This document shows positions 34,335-45,560 of a stretch of DNA of 64,000 nucleotides, one piece after another. Source of the DNA: Hanleya hanleyi (taxonomy: Eukaryota > Mollusca > Polyplacophora > Lepidopleurida > Hanleyidae); the NCBI GenBank assembly GCA_036873755.1, contig JAVTVY010019610.1, positions 1 to 64,000 of the forward strand, read 5' to 3'. The notes beneath the pieces were generated by a model. It did not search any database and was not told where the DNA came from. It saw only the letters and a program-made list of their open reading frames with translations. The position numbers and the translations under genes were made by a program. The stretch's first letter is position 1; every line of letters starts with the position of its first letter.

Positions 34335-36247
34335 TGTTGACCTTTTGACCTGTCACAGTGCCCAGACAATGCAGATCATATCTACTGCTTCATCTGTTTG
34401 TTTCAGATTTGCCTATGACCTGTCACAGTACTCAGCCAATGCAGATCATATCTACTGTTTCATCTCTTTGGAGAATGTTTCATCTGTTAGTTTCAGATTT
34501 CTTTTTGACCTGTCACAGATCCAAGATATTGCAGATCATATCTAATGTTACATCTCTTTGATTTCAGATTTCCCTAGGACCTGTCACAGTACCCAGACTA
34601 TGCAGATGATATCTACTGTTTCATCTCTTTGGTTTCAGATTTCTCTGTGACTGGTTATAGTACCCAGACATTGCAGACCGTATGTACTGTTTCTTCTGTT
34701 GGTTTCAGATTTCTTTTTGACCTGTCACAGATCCAAGATATTGCAGATCATATCTAATGTTACATCTCTTTGATTTCAGATTTCTCTATGGACTGTCACA
34801 GAACCCAGACAAAGCAGATCATATCTACTGTTTCGTCTCTCTGGTTTCAGATTTCTCTGTGACTGGTTATAGTACCCAGACATTGCAGACCGTATGTACT
34901 GTTTCTTCTGTTGGTTTCAGATTTCTTTTTGACCTGTCACAGATCCAAGATATTGCAGATCATATCTAATGTTACATCTCTTTGATTTCAGATTTCTCTA
35001 TGACCTGTCACAGTACTCAGCCAATGCAGATCATATCTACTGTTTCATCTCTTTGGAGAATGTTTCATCTGTTAGTTTCAGATTTCTTTTTGACCTGTCA
35101 CAGATCCAAGATATTGCAGATCATATCTAATGTTACATCTATTTCATTTCAGATTTCCCTAGGACCTGTCACAGTACCCAGACTATGCAGATGATATCTA
35201 CTGTTTCATCTCTTTGGTTTCAGATTTCTCTGTGACTGGTTATAGCACCCAGACATTGCAGACCGTATGTACTGTTTCTTCTGTTGGTTTCAGATTTCTT
35301 TTTGACCTGTCACAGATCCAAGATATTGCAGATCATATCTAATGTTACATCTCTTTGATTTCAGATTTCTCCATGACCTGTCCCAGTACTCAGCCAATGC
35401 AGATCATATCTACTGTTTCATCTCTTTGGAGAATGTTTCATCTGTTAGTTTCAGATTTCTTTTTGACCGGTCACAGATCCAAGATATTGCAGATCATATC
35501 TAATGTTACATCTCTTTGATTTCAGATTTCCCTAGGACCTGTCACAGTACCCAGACTATGCAGATGATATCTACTGTTTCATCTCTTTGGTTTCAGATTT
35601 CTCTGTGACTGGTTATAGTACCCAGACATTGCAGACCGTATGTACTGTTTCTTCTGTTGGTTTCAGATTTCTTTTTGACCTGTCACAGATCCAAGATATT
35701 GCAGATCATATCTAATGTTACATCTCTTTGATTTCAGATTTCTCTATGGACTGTCACAGAACCCAGACAAAGCAGATCATATCTACTGTTTCGTCTCTCT
35801 GGTTTCAGATTTCTCTTTGACCTGTCACATATCCCAAACAGTCACAGATCCCATTGTATCTACTTTTTCTTCTGTTTGGTTTCAGATTTCTGTATGTCCT
35901 GTCACACATCACAGACTATGCAGATCGTTTATCTACTGTTTCATCTGTTTGGCTTCAGCAGATCATTTATCTACTGTTTCTTCTGTTGGGCTTCAGATTT
36001 CTCCATGGTCAGTCACAGATCCCAGACTATGCAGATCATATCTACTGTTTGGTTTCAGATTTCTCTTTGACCTGTCACAGGCCCCAGAATATGCAGATCG
36101 TATATCTGCTGTTCATCTGTTTTGTTGCAGATTTCTCTATGATGTGTCATAGATTCTATCTAGACTATGCCGATCGAATCTAATTTTTCATCGTTTGTTT
36201 TCAGATTTCTGTACGACCTGTCACAGATCTCAGACAATACAGATCAT
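34335..36247 (+). repeat. 71-bp minisatellite, about 26 units, unit resembling a formin FH2 exon
   Basis: TTTCAGATTTC or a close variant recurs about every 70-73 bp from 34401 to about 36200. Units fall into types arranged in a higher-order repeat of five units (about 373 bp, for example 34986 to 35359), one type carrying an 18-bp insert. In one frame the unit translates as RFLYDLSQIPDYAD(H/R)IYCF. This closely follows a conserved stretch of the formin FH2 domain that I remember as [26 protein letters not shown] immediately before it looks like a splice acceptor. Most units have shifted frames, so the array as a whole is not a protein. Confidence 0.75.
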
Positions 36248-36900
36248 GTTTTATCAAGCAGTCTTGTCTGCTCTTGCCTTCTTCAAGACAACCTGTGCTA
36301 CTTTTGCATTTCTGACACTTTCTTCACTCAAGTAATGATCACAGAGGCCAGGCTAGGGGGTTTGGATTAGAAATGCTTGCTAAAGTATGAGATGTGAAAA
36401 GCAAGTTAAGCTATTTGTCCTTGACATTCCTGTCGGTCATTTTTGAAGTGCTGAAATACTGTGTACATTATCATTGTGTTTAAAATTATTGTACCTGCCT
36501 CTTAAACATACTAATCACTGAAGCACAGAATTGTCCAGTTGCTCTCTTTATACGCCTATCCTCCAAGGAGATCACTGTGATAAAAATAATCTGGATCATG
36601 ACAAACCTCAGGTATATCACTACCGGTACCTTGATCTTGTAGGCATAAATCTGTGAGTCTACAATTTACTTTATGCCTTTCTCATTTGAGATTGCAAATA
36701 TTAATTCTGGTCAAATGTGTGGGCAAGTTTTGAAGCCCTACAGGCTCTTGTTAAATTTGATTTGGAATGTGAATTTTTAGAGAACTCCTGCCTTTGTCAA
36801 GGGAAATAACTTTGCTGAAAGTGTTGATCAATACTCATGGTTCAGTACAATATGCAGCTGACCAGAAGCAGAAGACTGATCGCAGTTTCTCCTACATTAA

Positions 36901-37327
36901 AGTGTAACTGTGGTACTTGTGTAAGTGCACCTCATATTCAAGTTAACGATGTGAATAATAAAACATCTTTCCCAACATTCTGTTATTTTATGGCTCAGAG
37001 GGTTCAAAGGCAACTTTCTACAGTGGGAGAAATCTTCACTGCCCCTTTTTGACGTCATAAATTGAGTGTCCTCATGCACAGTCTGCTTGATGTCGAGGCA
37101 GTGCAGAGAATGGAACAGATTAACAATGTTGCGTTGTGAGATGGATAATCGTTCCATAATAACGTCACAAGTTGCGATATGCTTGTGGCGCTGTGCACTA
37201 CAATAACATTAATAACTTTGAAATTGTCAAATTTAAAGTCGTAAAACAAGAAACAGGGTATAAATTCAATAATTTGGAAGATTATCTTGAATATGATGTA
37301 AACTTACAGAAGTACCACAGTTACACT
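36901..37327. mobile_element. 427-bp TTAA-flanked MITE
   Basis: AGTGTAACTGTGGTACTT at 36901-36918 is inverted at 37310-37327. Similarity continues for about 45 bp with several differences (CATATTCAAG shared). TTAA flanks both sides (36897-36900 and 37328-37331). The interior has no coding motif. Confidence 0.78.
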
Positions 37328-37961
37328 TTAAGAGGTGATACAATTTATTAGAGTGACTGATCAGAATTAGTAGCAAAATTTGGTGGTGATTGAAAGTTAG
37401 TAGATTGATTCAATTAATGGGTGCTCATAAGGACAAATGAGGACATACAACTGAAATTACTTTCAAAGTTTTATTCCATTTGCAGGTAGGAGTAAATATT
37501 GCATCACTTGATCTGTCAGTCGACGATGCCTTGTAGTATGGAGATCTTGGTGCTGGTAGCTGAAAATCGGTGACTCCAAAATTTTATTTGAAAATTTACA
37601 GGTAAATAATCTGCACTTTCATAAAGTCTAAGTAATCTCAAGACATGCTGAAATAAAACATGTTATCTTGTAATTATTATTAGGTTTTATTATGTAAACT
37701 AGATTCCACCTAACGAATTTCAATTCTCTCTCTCTCTCCAGTGTAGGCCGCAGTGTTAACTAGTTCGTCCTAACTGCTAAGAATGAAGTATCTAAATTGG
37801 TGATGTTGCAGTGAATTCCTTCTCTAAATGCATACGAGATATGTGAGAAATTTTATTAATTGCATGTTGATATGATATATATTTCTTCACAGAATAACCC
37901 ATGCTACAGTACACTTGTCCTCATGGTGGTGAATAATCCAAGCACAAAACCAATGCCATCG

Positions 37962-38067
37962 CAGTGTGGATGATCTGCTATTTGAGAGTTGAGATCCTCA
38001 GCCGGAGACTGTCACAGTGTGGATAATCTGCTATTTGAGAGTTGAGATTCTCAGCCGGAGACTGTCC
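37962..38067 (+). repeat. 53-bp tandem duplication
   Basis: CAGTGTGGATGATCTGCTAT begins at 37962 and recurs at 38015 (with GATAATC). The copies run to CCGGAGACTGTC and differ at only a few bases. The rest of 37332-38617 shows nothing recognised. Confidence 0.9.
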
Positions 38068-38617
38068 CAAGAATTTTGAAACATTATGTCAAATCGACAG
38101 AACTTGAGAGCTGTACTCTTCCAGACTCATTTCTTTATAGTGTAAATTTCCTTTCAACTTCACAATAAGCGACTCCTAGACTGCATTGCAACGCCACAGA
38201 GGAGCAACCTGTCAAATAAAAGGATGATGAAATCAGATTTAATATATGCTTTTGATATGGTGTCTGCGAGCCACATGTATCATTGACATACTTTAGTTTA
38301 ACTGATCTCAACATGCTCAAAAAAGACCAAATTGGAATGGTGTTCTGACAATGTAATGAATTTCATTATAATGAGGGTTCACTGTATATTCATACGATTG
38401 CACATTATGTCTGTCAAATCTGTGATTCACTGCTTAAAGGTGAAATGCGAAGGTCATATTTTGTCTTTTATGTTCTTCATGGGTTAATGTTGGAACTATC
38501 AGCTAATTTACTTCTTTTGGTTTTATTAGAAGTATTTTGTCTACTAGCTAGTAGCTTTAGAAAAGTTGGTATCTCAAGCCTGGTCGATTTCAAATGAAAT
38601 CTGCATCACTTATCTGG

Positions 38618-39724
38618 CCTTGTTACCGCTCGGGCAAATGTGCCGGAATGGTATTGTCATCGTTGCTTCATCTGTCTGTCTGTCTGTCTGTGGACACGGT
38701 TTCTCAAGAAGGATTATAGCCAGCATCTCTCACAATTCGGAAAACATCACATGGCATCAAAATAACTCCCATTTAGCACCATGTTAAAAATTGCTGAAGT
38801 GAATGGATTACCTCGGCAATTGCTGAATGCTGTGGCCAATTGTGAGGGTTGAGCCAGGCATTGAAATTCATACCACTTATGCATCTGGTGAAAGGTGAGA
38901 AGCTTATTGAAACCGTGGCCTATTTTATCAAGGTCAAATTCTATTATTTGCTATACATTATTTAAAGATTAAAGCTAAGGTCTCCAAATTCATATTAAAT
39001 ATGCAATTGGTGATTGCCTAGAAGCCTATTCCAGTTGACTGACCTTGATCTATTTTTTCAAGGTCATATACTGATATGAAATGTTTTGAATTATGATATA
39101 ACATGAAGAAATGTAGCTACTAGGCTTTCCAAATTAATACTATGTATACATCTGGCGATGGCCCAGAGGTGTGCTGAAGATGACTGACCTTGACCTATTT
39201 TCTACAGATCAGATTCTATTTAGTACAATATTTCATGAAGGAGTATATCTACCTTGTCCAAATTTATACCATGTATGCCTGAACCTGAAGTCTATTGAAT
39301 ATCACTGACCTTGACCTATTCTCTAAGTTAAAAGGTCAAATTCTATATGTTCAGGTGTATAAGATCTTGTTCCATATGCAATTAAGTTAGAATAGACCAG
39401 ATAATTGTTGAAGATGATTGACTTTGATCAGTATTTCCAAGATCAAACTACTTGATTTGATTATGTCTACCAGAACCTCACCGCAAAATTTTCCCATCAG
39501 TTAAGGCCTTGGCAAAAGCCGACCTGTCTCAACTTCTATGTATTTCTAAAATGATAGAACTACAGTCAACACTACTAGATCACCTTTTTGTCAACCTACA
39601 ATACATGGTGTTGTCAAAGTTCTAAAAGTACATCGTATTCAATGCATGACTGTAGACAATAACTGAGAGCCGACATGGCCGAGGGGTATTGGAGCCCATT
39701 GGGCCATTTTATGTCACAGCTCGG
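38618..39724 (-). mobile_element. Decayed Helentron-like element F, related to family C, minus orientation
   Basis: At 38623-38660 TTACCGCTCGGGCAAATGTG..GGTATTGTCATCG is the reverse complement of a degenerate family C 3' end. It is followed by (TCTG)n at about 38669-38691. Monomers of about 130-150 bp follow, with CCAAATT(C/A/T)ATA near 38984, 39128 and 39257. GGCCGAGGGGTA at 39678-39689 is the expected inverted 5' motif at the far end. Each monomer holds TGACCTTGA and/or TCAAGGTCA. The right border is uncertain, because the phrase at 39666-39700 could alternatively be read as a tRNA-like A box. Confidence 0.6.
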
Positions 39725-39887
39725 TCAATACTTGAATGGGTGACCGGGTGCTGTACTGGCTGGGCTGATCAGTGTCCAGGGTAATAAGAACTGTGAGCAC
39801 TCTCATGTTCTGGCACATGTAGGCACCGTCGTGATATGACTGAAACAAGGTTGAAAACGACGTTAAACCCTACTACTCACTCACCCT
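39725..39887 (+). mobile_element. 5S-rRNA-like SINE with 18-bp target duplication
   Basis: TACTTGAATGGGTGACCG then GGTGCTGTA (39730-39755) match the 3' part of metazoan 5S rRNA (remembered as TACTTGGATGGGTGACCG..GGTGCTGTAGGC), with about 12 nt missing between. The 3' tail AACGACGTTAAACCC..ACTCACTCAC resembles molluscan SINE tails. TTTTATGTCACAG(C/G)TCGG flanks it (39707-39724 and 39888-39905), 17 of 18 identical, as for LINE-mediated insertion. On that reading it is 5'-truncated and lies at the end of element F. Confidence 0.65.
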
Positions 39888-39905
39888 TTTTATGTCACAG
39901 GTCGG

Positions 39906-41577
39906 ATGTCCATGCTTGTAATGTTCCGTCTTCAGGTGGCTGGAAGTAAGGAAAGGAAAGATTACGTAGTGGTGATTGTGTGCAAATTGGAAGTCAGCTG
40001 GGCTTGGGGAACCAACATTTCAAACGATTCTAGCAGACAAACTACTTCAAATTCAATCAAGTACCGGTAGCAGATATACCGATATTTTTTTATCATTATT
40101 CAACTTATACATGTTATATAAAATACTAAAAGAAGAATCTAAAAACCTTTGCATTTCAACTTTAAAAGATGCAGCAATAATTGAGATTGGCTTTGTTTAA
40201 GTTAACAAATACTAAATATAGAGTATTCACTTTGAAAGACCCAATACTTGATATCTGGTCCTACAACAACGGTAATGTGAGTGGAACTGCTGATATAATT
40301 GGCCATGATATAAAGTTATGTACCGTGGATTCGCGAGTTCAATGTTTAAATTCACACACCCTGCATCTGACCATAGTTCAGCCGATGTGCACATTGTCTT
40401 GAGATGGGTAAGCCAATGTTGAAAATTCTGATTTATTTCAAATTTATCCTAGGGCATCACCTTCCCTATCGCTATGGTTATGATTGACAGGTGTGCCTGA
40501 AAATTACATGTGCCTACTCCATCGATAGACAGTATATTTCACATTTGAAACCTAAAGCAGCTATTTTGCACTAATATACAGTACTACTTCATTGGCCCTG
40601 GTATTGAGGAACCACGACATATGATGCCTTGCAAGTATTCTGAGTATAGCTAATACAACAAAATGCTGTGGTATTTTATGCCAATCATCCCTTGAATTCT
40701 TTCATAGATAATATTGTATTAGTTGGATAGATGATGGTGGTGTGTAAACAGAAAGTGACAAACACTTCCTGGTCCACTGGTGAAAAATCTACATGAATAT
40801 GGATTTTGAGTTTCTATTTTATTCCATTTTAGTGTACCATAACTAAAATATTCCATTTTTGGTACAAACAACAAACAACCTCGCAGCACAAAATGTTCTA
40901 TGTATTTGTGTATCAATCACTTTGAATAAGTTTCTTTCAGTTTCAATCACGAAACAATGTTTTTTTTAGTTTTCTTTTGAATAGTCTACTTAAAAAAAAA
41001 AATGCTTTCATGAAAGTTTAATGTAATAATGATTAATCATTTTGTAAAATGTCATTCTTTGTTCTTCAATAGAATTTCTCTTATTTCCACTATCAATGTT
41101 GAACATTTGTGGGAAATGAATGAACATACACTGGTACAATTGCTGTTTCGGACCATTTTGCATGGCAGGACGGTAAATTTAACCCATGAGCATATTAGTC
41201 CATTATCTTTGATGTTCAGTTAGACAGTGAAATAATATCGGTTGGTAAGCTTACACTACCATCTAGCGTAATCAACCTTTCAGAATAATTGCAGTATATC
41301 TGACAGTATTTGGTCTTCAACCCATCAGATTGTTATTTCTCACGGAGGAGACCGTCACTGTATTGTTTGGGAAGTGCCTTTATAACTCGTTATGATTTAC
41401 ATTTCCAAATAAAGTTGTTGCGATGGACATCCCAGGTATTTTAATAGTGTTTTGACTTATAAGACTATGCTGTTTGTGGAAATATAGTGAATTCAGAGAC
41501 CATTCAAAATTACGTAACCCTGCCTGAATCGACTGCTTGTGTCAATGGGCGCAGTCGCTGTATATAATTCAAGGAGG
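39906..41577. other. Unassigned 1.7-kb stretch
   Basis: AT-rich, short ORFs only (such as 39976-40200 and 41029-41223), none with a recognised motif. No element ends were noticed. Confidence 0.4.
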
Positions 41578-41740
41578 TACTCTCTAAAAACAATCGCTGT
41601 AACAAAATTGCACATCCACAATAATTGTGTTCCAGTGGTACACAAATTTTGAAGAAAACCTACACATCTTTTGTACCAGTACACAATTTTTTGTGGATGT
41701 GCAATTTTGTATACCGGGGTACAGTTGTTTTTACAGAGTA
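41578..41740. mobile_element. 163-bp MITE with TA target (Tc1/mariner-like)
   Basis: TACTCTCTAAAAACAA at 41578-41593 and TTGTTTTTACAGAGTA at 41725-41740 are inverted with one difference. Inner blocks CAAAATTGCACATCCACAA and its complement extend the arms, so most of the element folds back. A TA at each end fits a TA duplication. Confidence 0.75.
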
Positions 41741-42339
41741 TCATACATGATGGTGTAACCCTCCATTATTGTAAATGTTTGTGGAGTGGAAGGGGAGAGG
41801 GGGGCATTGTCTGGATACCTGACTACTAAGGTTTTTGCGGGTTCCTTAAAGTATACTTTCCTGAAAACACTGCATGGTACATGTAGTTTGATGAAGTAGC
41901 CACTTATTCTCATGTTAGTAGGAAGGGGGGGGGGGGGTATCTGTGGCGGTGTTACATAATTGTGAATGGTTTATAATTCTGCTCGCTTTCTTCCATCATA
42001 TGTCTGGGCTTGCTCGTCCATAGCCTTCAGTTCGTCTGTACCGCCGATTTTGTCTACGTTGGAAATTGAATCTGTTCTGAGTTGACCTTCCGTGAAAAAG
42101 GATCGCTTAGACACCAGAAATTACCTTTAGGTTGAAGATGCTGATCTTGAAGACACTGCTCTCGGTTAAAACAACCAGGAAACTTCTTTGATGATGCCCA
42201 GGCCTACATGCGGACTTCTAAGCATTTCTTTTCTGACAACAGCAGCTCCGCAATGTTGTTGTTGTTGTTGGTACAGGAAGCAATTTGCTCACGCATGCGT
42301 GTTGAAAATACGCTTTGCATGCTGGGATATGAATTACGT
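41741..42339. other. Unassigned stretch with a long G tract
   Basis: GGGGGAGAGGGGGG at about 41791 and a run of about 12 G at 41926-41938 are the only features noticed. Confidence 0.5.
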
Positions 42340-42349
42340 CATAAATACC

Positions 42350-42540
42350 AAACTGCGGCTTTCGGAGTGAAAACATATATTGGTCCAAATGTTTGCCACG
42401 CCATGATGGACCGAATGAAATTGGTACATCGTTTGTCCACACCCACACGCTCCTACATTGGCGGTGAAAAAACCGTTTGTCAATATATGATGTACCATAT
42501 GTTTACCAATGTCGGACCATGATGGTTACAGGTTGGGGAA
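42350..42540. repeat. Dispersed repeat related to 27360-27590 (inverted)
   Basis: On the minus strand CCCAACCTGTAACCATC, TGGTACATCATATATTG and GGTCCATCATGG appear in an order comparable with 27370-27585. A GTTGTTGTTGTTGG tract lies just upstream at 42255-42271. Confidence 0.45.
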
Positions 42541-44017
42541 AACGCGTGTGTATGAAAGAAGTCGGAGAACAGCGAACTGACTACTGAATTTGAGATACGT
42601 TATTCAGGCTTCTTTAATGCATACACTCACCGCAATAGACCTTTTCACAGAGCCCGGCAAATTCCGTGTAGCGTAGCGACGACACAAGTCACATGGCGCA
42701 AGACCATGTGATCTCTGGTAACCAATCGAAATCTGGAAGCAGATCGACGGCCTTTTTCTCATCACTAATCATTCACTGCCACAAAATGCGTTTGTCCGGT
42801 AAGTGAACAAAATAATTATACTCACTAAAATGATAACTTCCTTTCCCTAATAAACTAGTTTTCGTCGAGTTCACTCCAGATTTGTGAAAAAAAGACAATG
42901 TTTCAGTCATATTATAATATATTTCGATTTAAGTTTAGAGATCTATTTCACGTTAGGCACTTCAGGTTGTGGCAGCGGTGTTTTTGAGGGTGCGCTGGGA
43001 AGGAAATATGGCGTGTGTGTATGTGCAAAACGGGTACTCTTCCTGCTATTTGACGATTTTACCTTCACACCTACTAGCCGGTATAATACAATAATTCGTT
43101 GTTTTGTAACGGGATAAAGGAAACTACCAGTGCGTAGAGGCTACATTATTCCCACTCTTATATCAAATACGCCAAAATTTACTATGTGCACCTCCATAAT
43201 TTCAGTTGTCCATTCGTAAGAGCTCTTCGGTGTGGAGGTAATAAATGGTAAAATACGGGAACAAGATTCCCCATTTTGCCGACAGACTTCAGAATCATCC
43301 GGGTTATTTTGCTTCCAGAATCCGAGCATTCCATTGGTCAGACGATCTCTGAACTCGTGAGCTTCCGTCAATACAATTTTACCTTCGGATTTATTCGGTT
43401 TGAAATGGTCTATTTATAAAATCAAAACGTGTGTACCGACTATACCGATTATATCAGGTTTATAAAATTACAGTCTAGGCGTGACATAATCAACTTTTCC
43501 ACAGAGAACTATAGCAACACGAGTTGTTGTTGCTGTTGTAATTGATCGGATAATTTTTACGAATCTTTCTGTGAGATTTTCTGCTATGTTTTATAATTTT
43601 CTGTATTGCTCATGACTGAGCTATTGTGAGTTACTTGGAGAAGAATATACAGATTCTTCTTTCTTAGATTCTTAGGTATCATCCGATCATCTCTTCTGAG
43701 TCGACGGTGCATGCCTTTTTTTATTAAATTATTTGGAAGCAGCACGTAGACCTACACATTTTTTTCATGCTCTCTCTATTTGAAATGAGATTTTTTTCTC
43801 AAATTCAGATTTTTCTTGGAGATGACAATCTTGGAGTTGATTATCCTGATTTACCTTACTTGGTATCAGGTATAATGTAGATGCCAGGTTTAAAATATCG
43901 AAATTTGATCTTTGAAAATGTGAATACTCTCTCCTCGAAATGCGTGTTTCTCTTTATCAGCATGGACAGACTATTGGGAAATATTTAATAAATAGTCAGA
44001 TTCAACAAGCAAAGTTG
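42541..44017. other. Unassigned 1.5-kb stretch
   Basis: Only short ORFs without recognised motifs were seen (42884-43117 plus, 43141-43371 minus). No terminal repeats were recognised. Confidence 0.4.
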
Positions 44018-44148
44018 GCCAGAATCTAATCTGACTTGCAGTCCCTACAAGATAGTTTATTATACTGATTTCTATTGAATGTAATTACGCTCAATAGAAA
44101 TCAGTATTATAAAATATCTTGTAGGGGCTGCATGTCGGACTAGCCAGA
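44018..44148. repeat. 131-bp palindromic MITE-like element
   Basis: The inner arms TGCAGTCCCTACAAGATA (44037-44054) and TATCTTGTAGGGGCTGCA (44115-44132) enclose ACTGATTTCTATTGA and its complement. They meet at ATGTAATTACG. Weaker pairing continues outward (CCAGAATCTAATCTGAC with GTCGGACTAGCCAGACT). Confidence 0.8.
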
Positions 44149-45496
44149 CTCCTGCTCCCAGTGATCGATGAATTTTTACATAATTACCGGTACACTACAA
44201 ATTTTACAACCAATTACAGGCTTTATAGCAATGCAGAAGATGTCAAGTCTAGGTATTCAGATCTAAGCGTGACTGAGATATATTTTACTCTAGATAACAA
44301 GTTCGCAACGTATACCATATGAATTAATATTGTTCACCCATACGGATTTGATATGTTTGGAACATCATGATGTCTTGCTGGCATTATTGATCACTTCTAT
44401 CTTACAGGGAATTAGCCTAGTTTAATGTATACTACTAGTATTTATTTAAACTTTTAATTTGATGCTAATCTTATTATATCAATTAGGTCTTTGGATTATG
44501 AACTCGGAAATTCTTTAATGGACGAGGCTGAATATTGAATGACGGACTAGGCGCTTGTATAGATACATTTTAATTTTATGGATCAACGGAAACCCGTCAT
44601 CAGTACTATACTTAAGACTGTTGACCGTCTTTGGAGTAATAGACACTCGTCTATAAGAATGCTTATCTTGGAATAAGGACAACAGCTGGTAATGTGGAAA
44701 GCATTTTCCCATCACGGAATGTTGCGGCGACTGCTAAACAGTCGAATTGGCGACTTAGGGTTAGTCCTTCATGTATGACCGCATGAATTACCCTTTATAC
44801 ACATGTATATGACGTCGTGAAATATACCGACCATTTTCTACAAGTAGTCACGTGGTCAAACATGTCGAACGATTCTGTACACATTATAATCACGAGACCC
44901 AACATGGCGGATGATTAATTACACATTGGAAACATGTAAACAAACATGGCGATCGTAGGCTATACATGGTTCTGGTTGGTCGGATTTCTCACTCCCAGCA
45001 CCCTGATAATAATCTCGGGACCGGAGAAATGACAAATAACAGCTACAATCACACACAATATGTTTATTTAATTTAAACTCTAAAAAAATAATCAGCAATA
45101 GGCTGGTGATATATAGTACACGTATAAAAATAATGAACACGATTATGAAATAAATAAACAACATTTTGTTTGTTTAAACTTATTTATTGTACAAACTGTA
45201 GTACATGGGATTGGGGTCAAGTTCTATAATCAACTTATTCACCCCTCTCCCTACAAATATGGATACATAACATGTGTTCACAACAAGAAAAATAATGACG
45301 TTTTGGCTGAACCTGTGTGAATATATACATGTCACAAATGAGATATTTTAGATTTGCATTTTTAGCAACTTACACGGAAGAAACAGACTATTATGAGTAT
45401 ATGGTGGCTACTTGACTGTAGCGTGCTAGGATTCTCACAGAACTCGGTACAAGTACATACTAATCCTTCAGCGGAGGCAACTACGTCGTAATCGTG
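44149..45496. other. Unassigned stretch, possibly including 3' UTR of the LINE at 45497
   Basis: No gene was recognised. On the minus strand this lies immediately 3' of the LINE C-terminal fragment, so part of it (up to an unknown point) may be its 3' UTR. Confidence 0.35.
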
Positions 45497-45560
45497 CTAC
45501 AAATTGAATCTTGAGGTGTTCTTAATAAATGTTAAAACTGACTTGCACATATTATTATTC
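45497..45560 (-). pseudogene. LINE ORF2 C-terminal fragment (3' side of element E)
   Basis: On the minus strand the frame NNNMCKSVLTFIKNTSRFNL ends at TAG (45497-45499). The pattern F-I-K-x-[TS]-x-R-F just before the stop is typical of the last residues of CR1/jockey-type ORF2 proteins (remembered family pattern). The matching upstream part is found 1.7 kb away at 47262-47600, on the other side of element E, which appears to have split this gene. Confidence 0.5.

Noticed and set aside
35715..36152. 145-codon ORF
   Set aside because: Read-through of the 71-bp minisatellite. Frames change between units, so it is not an intact protein, although the unit itself recalls a formin exon.
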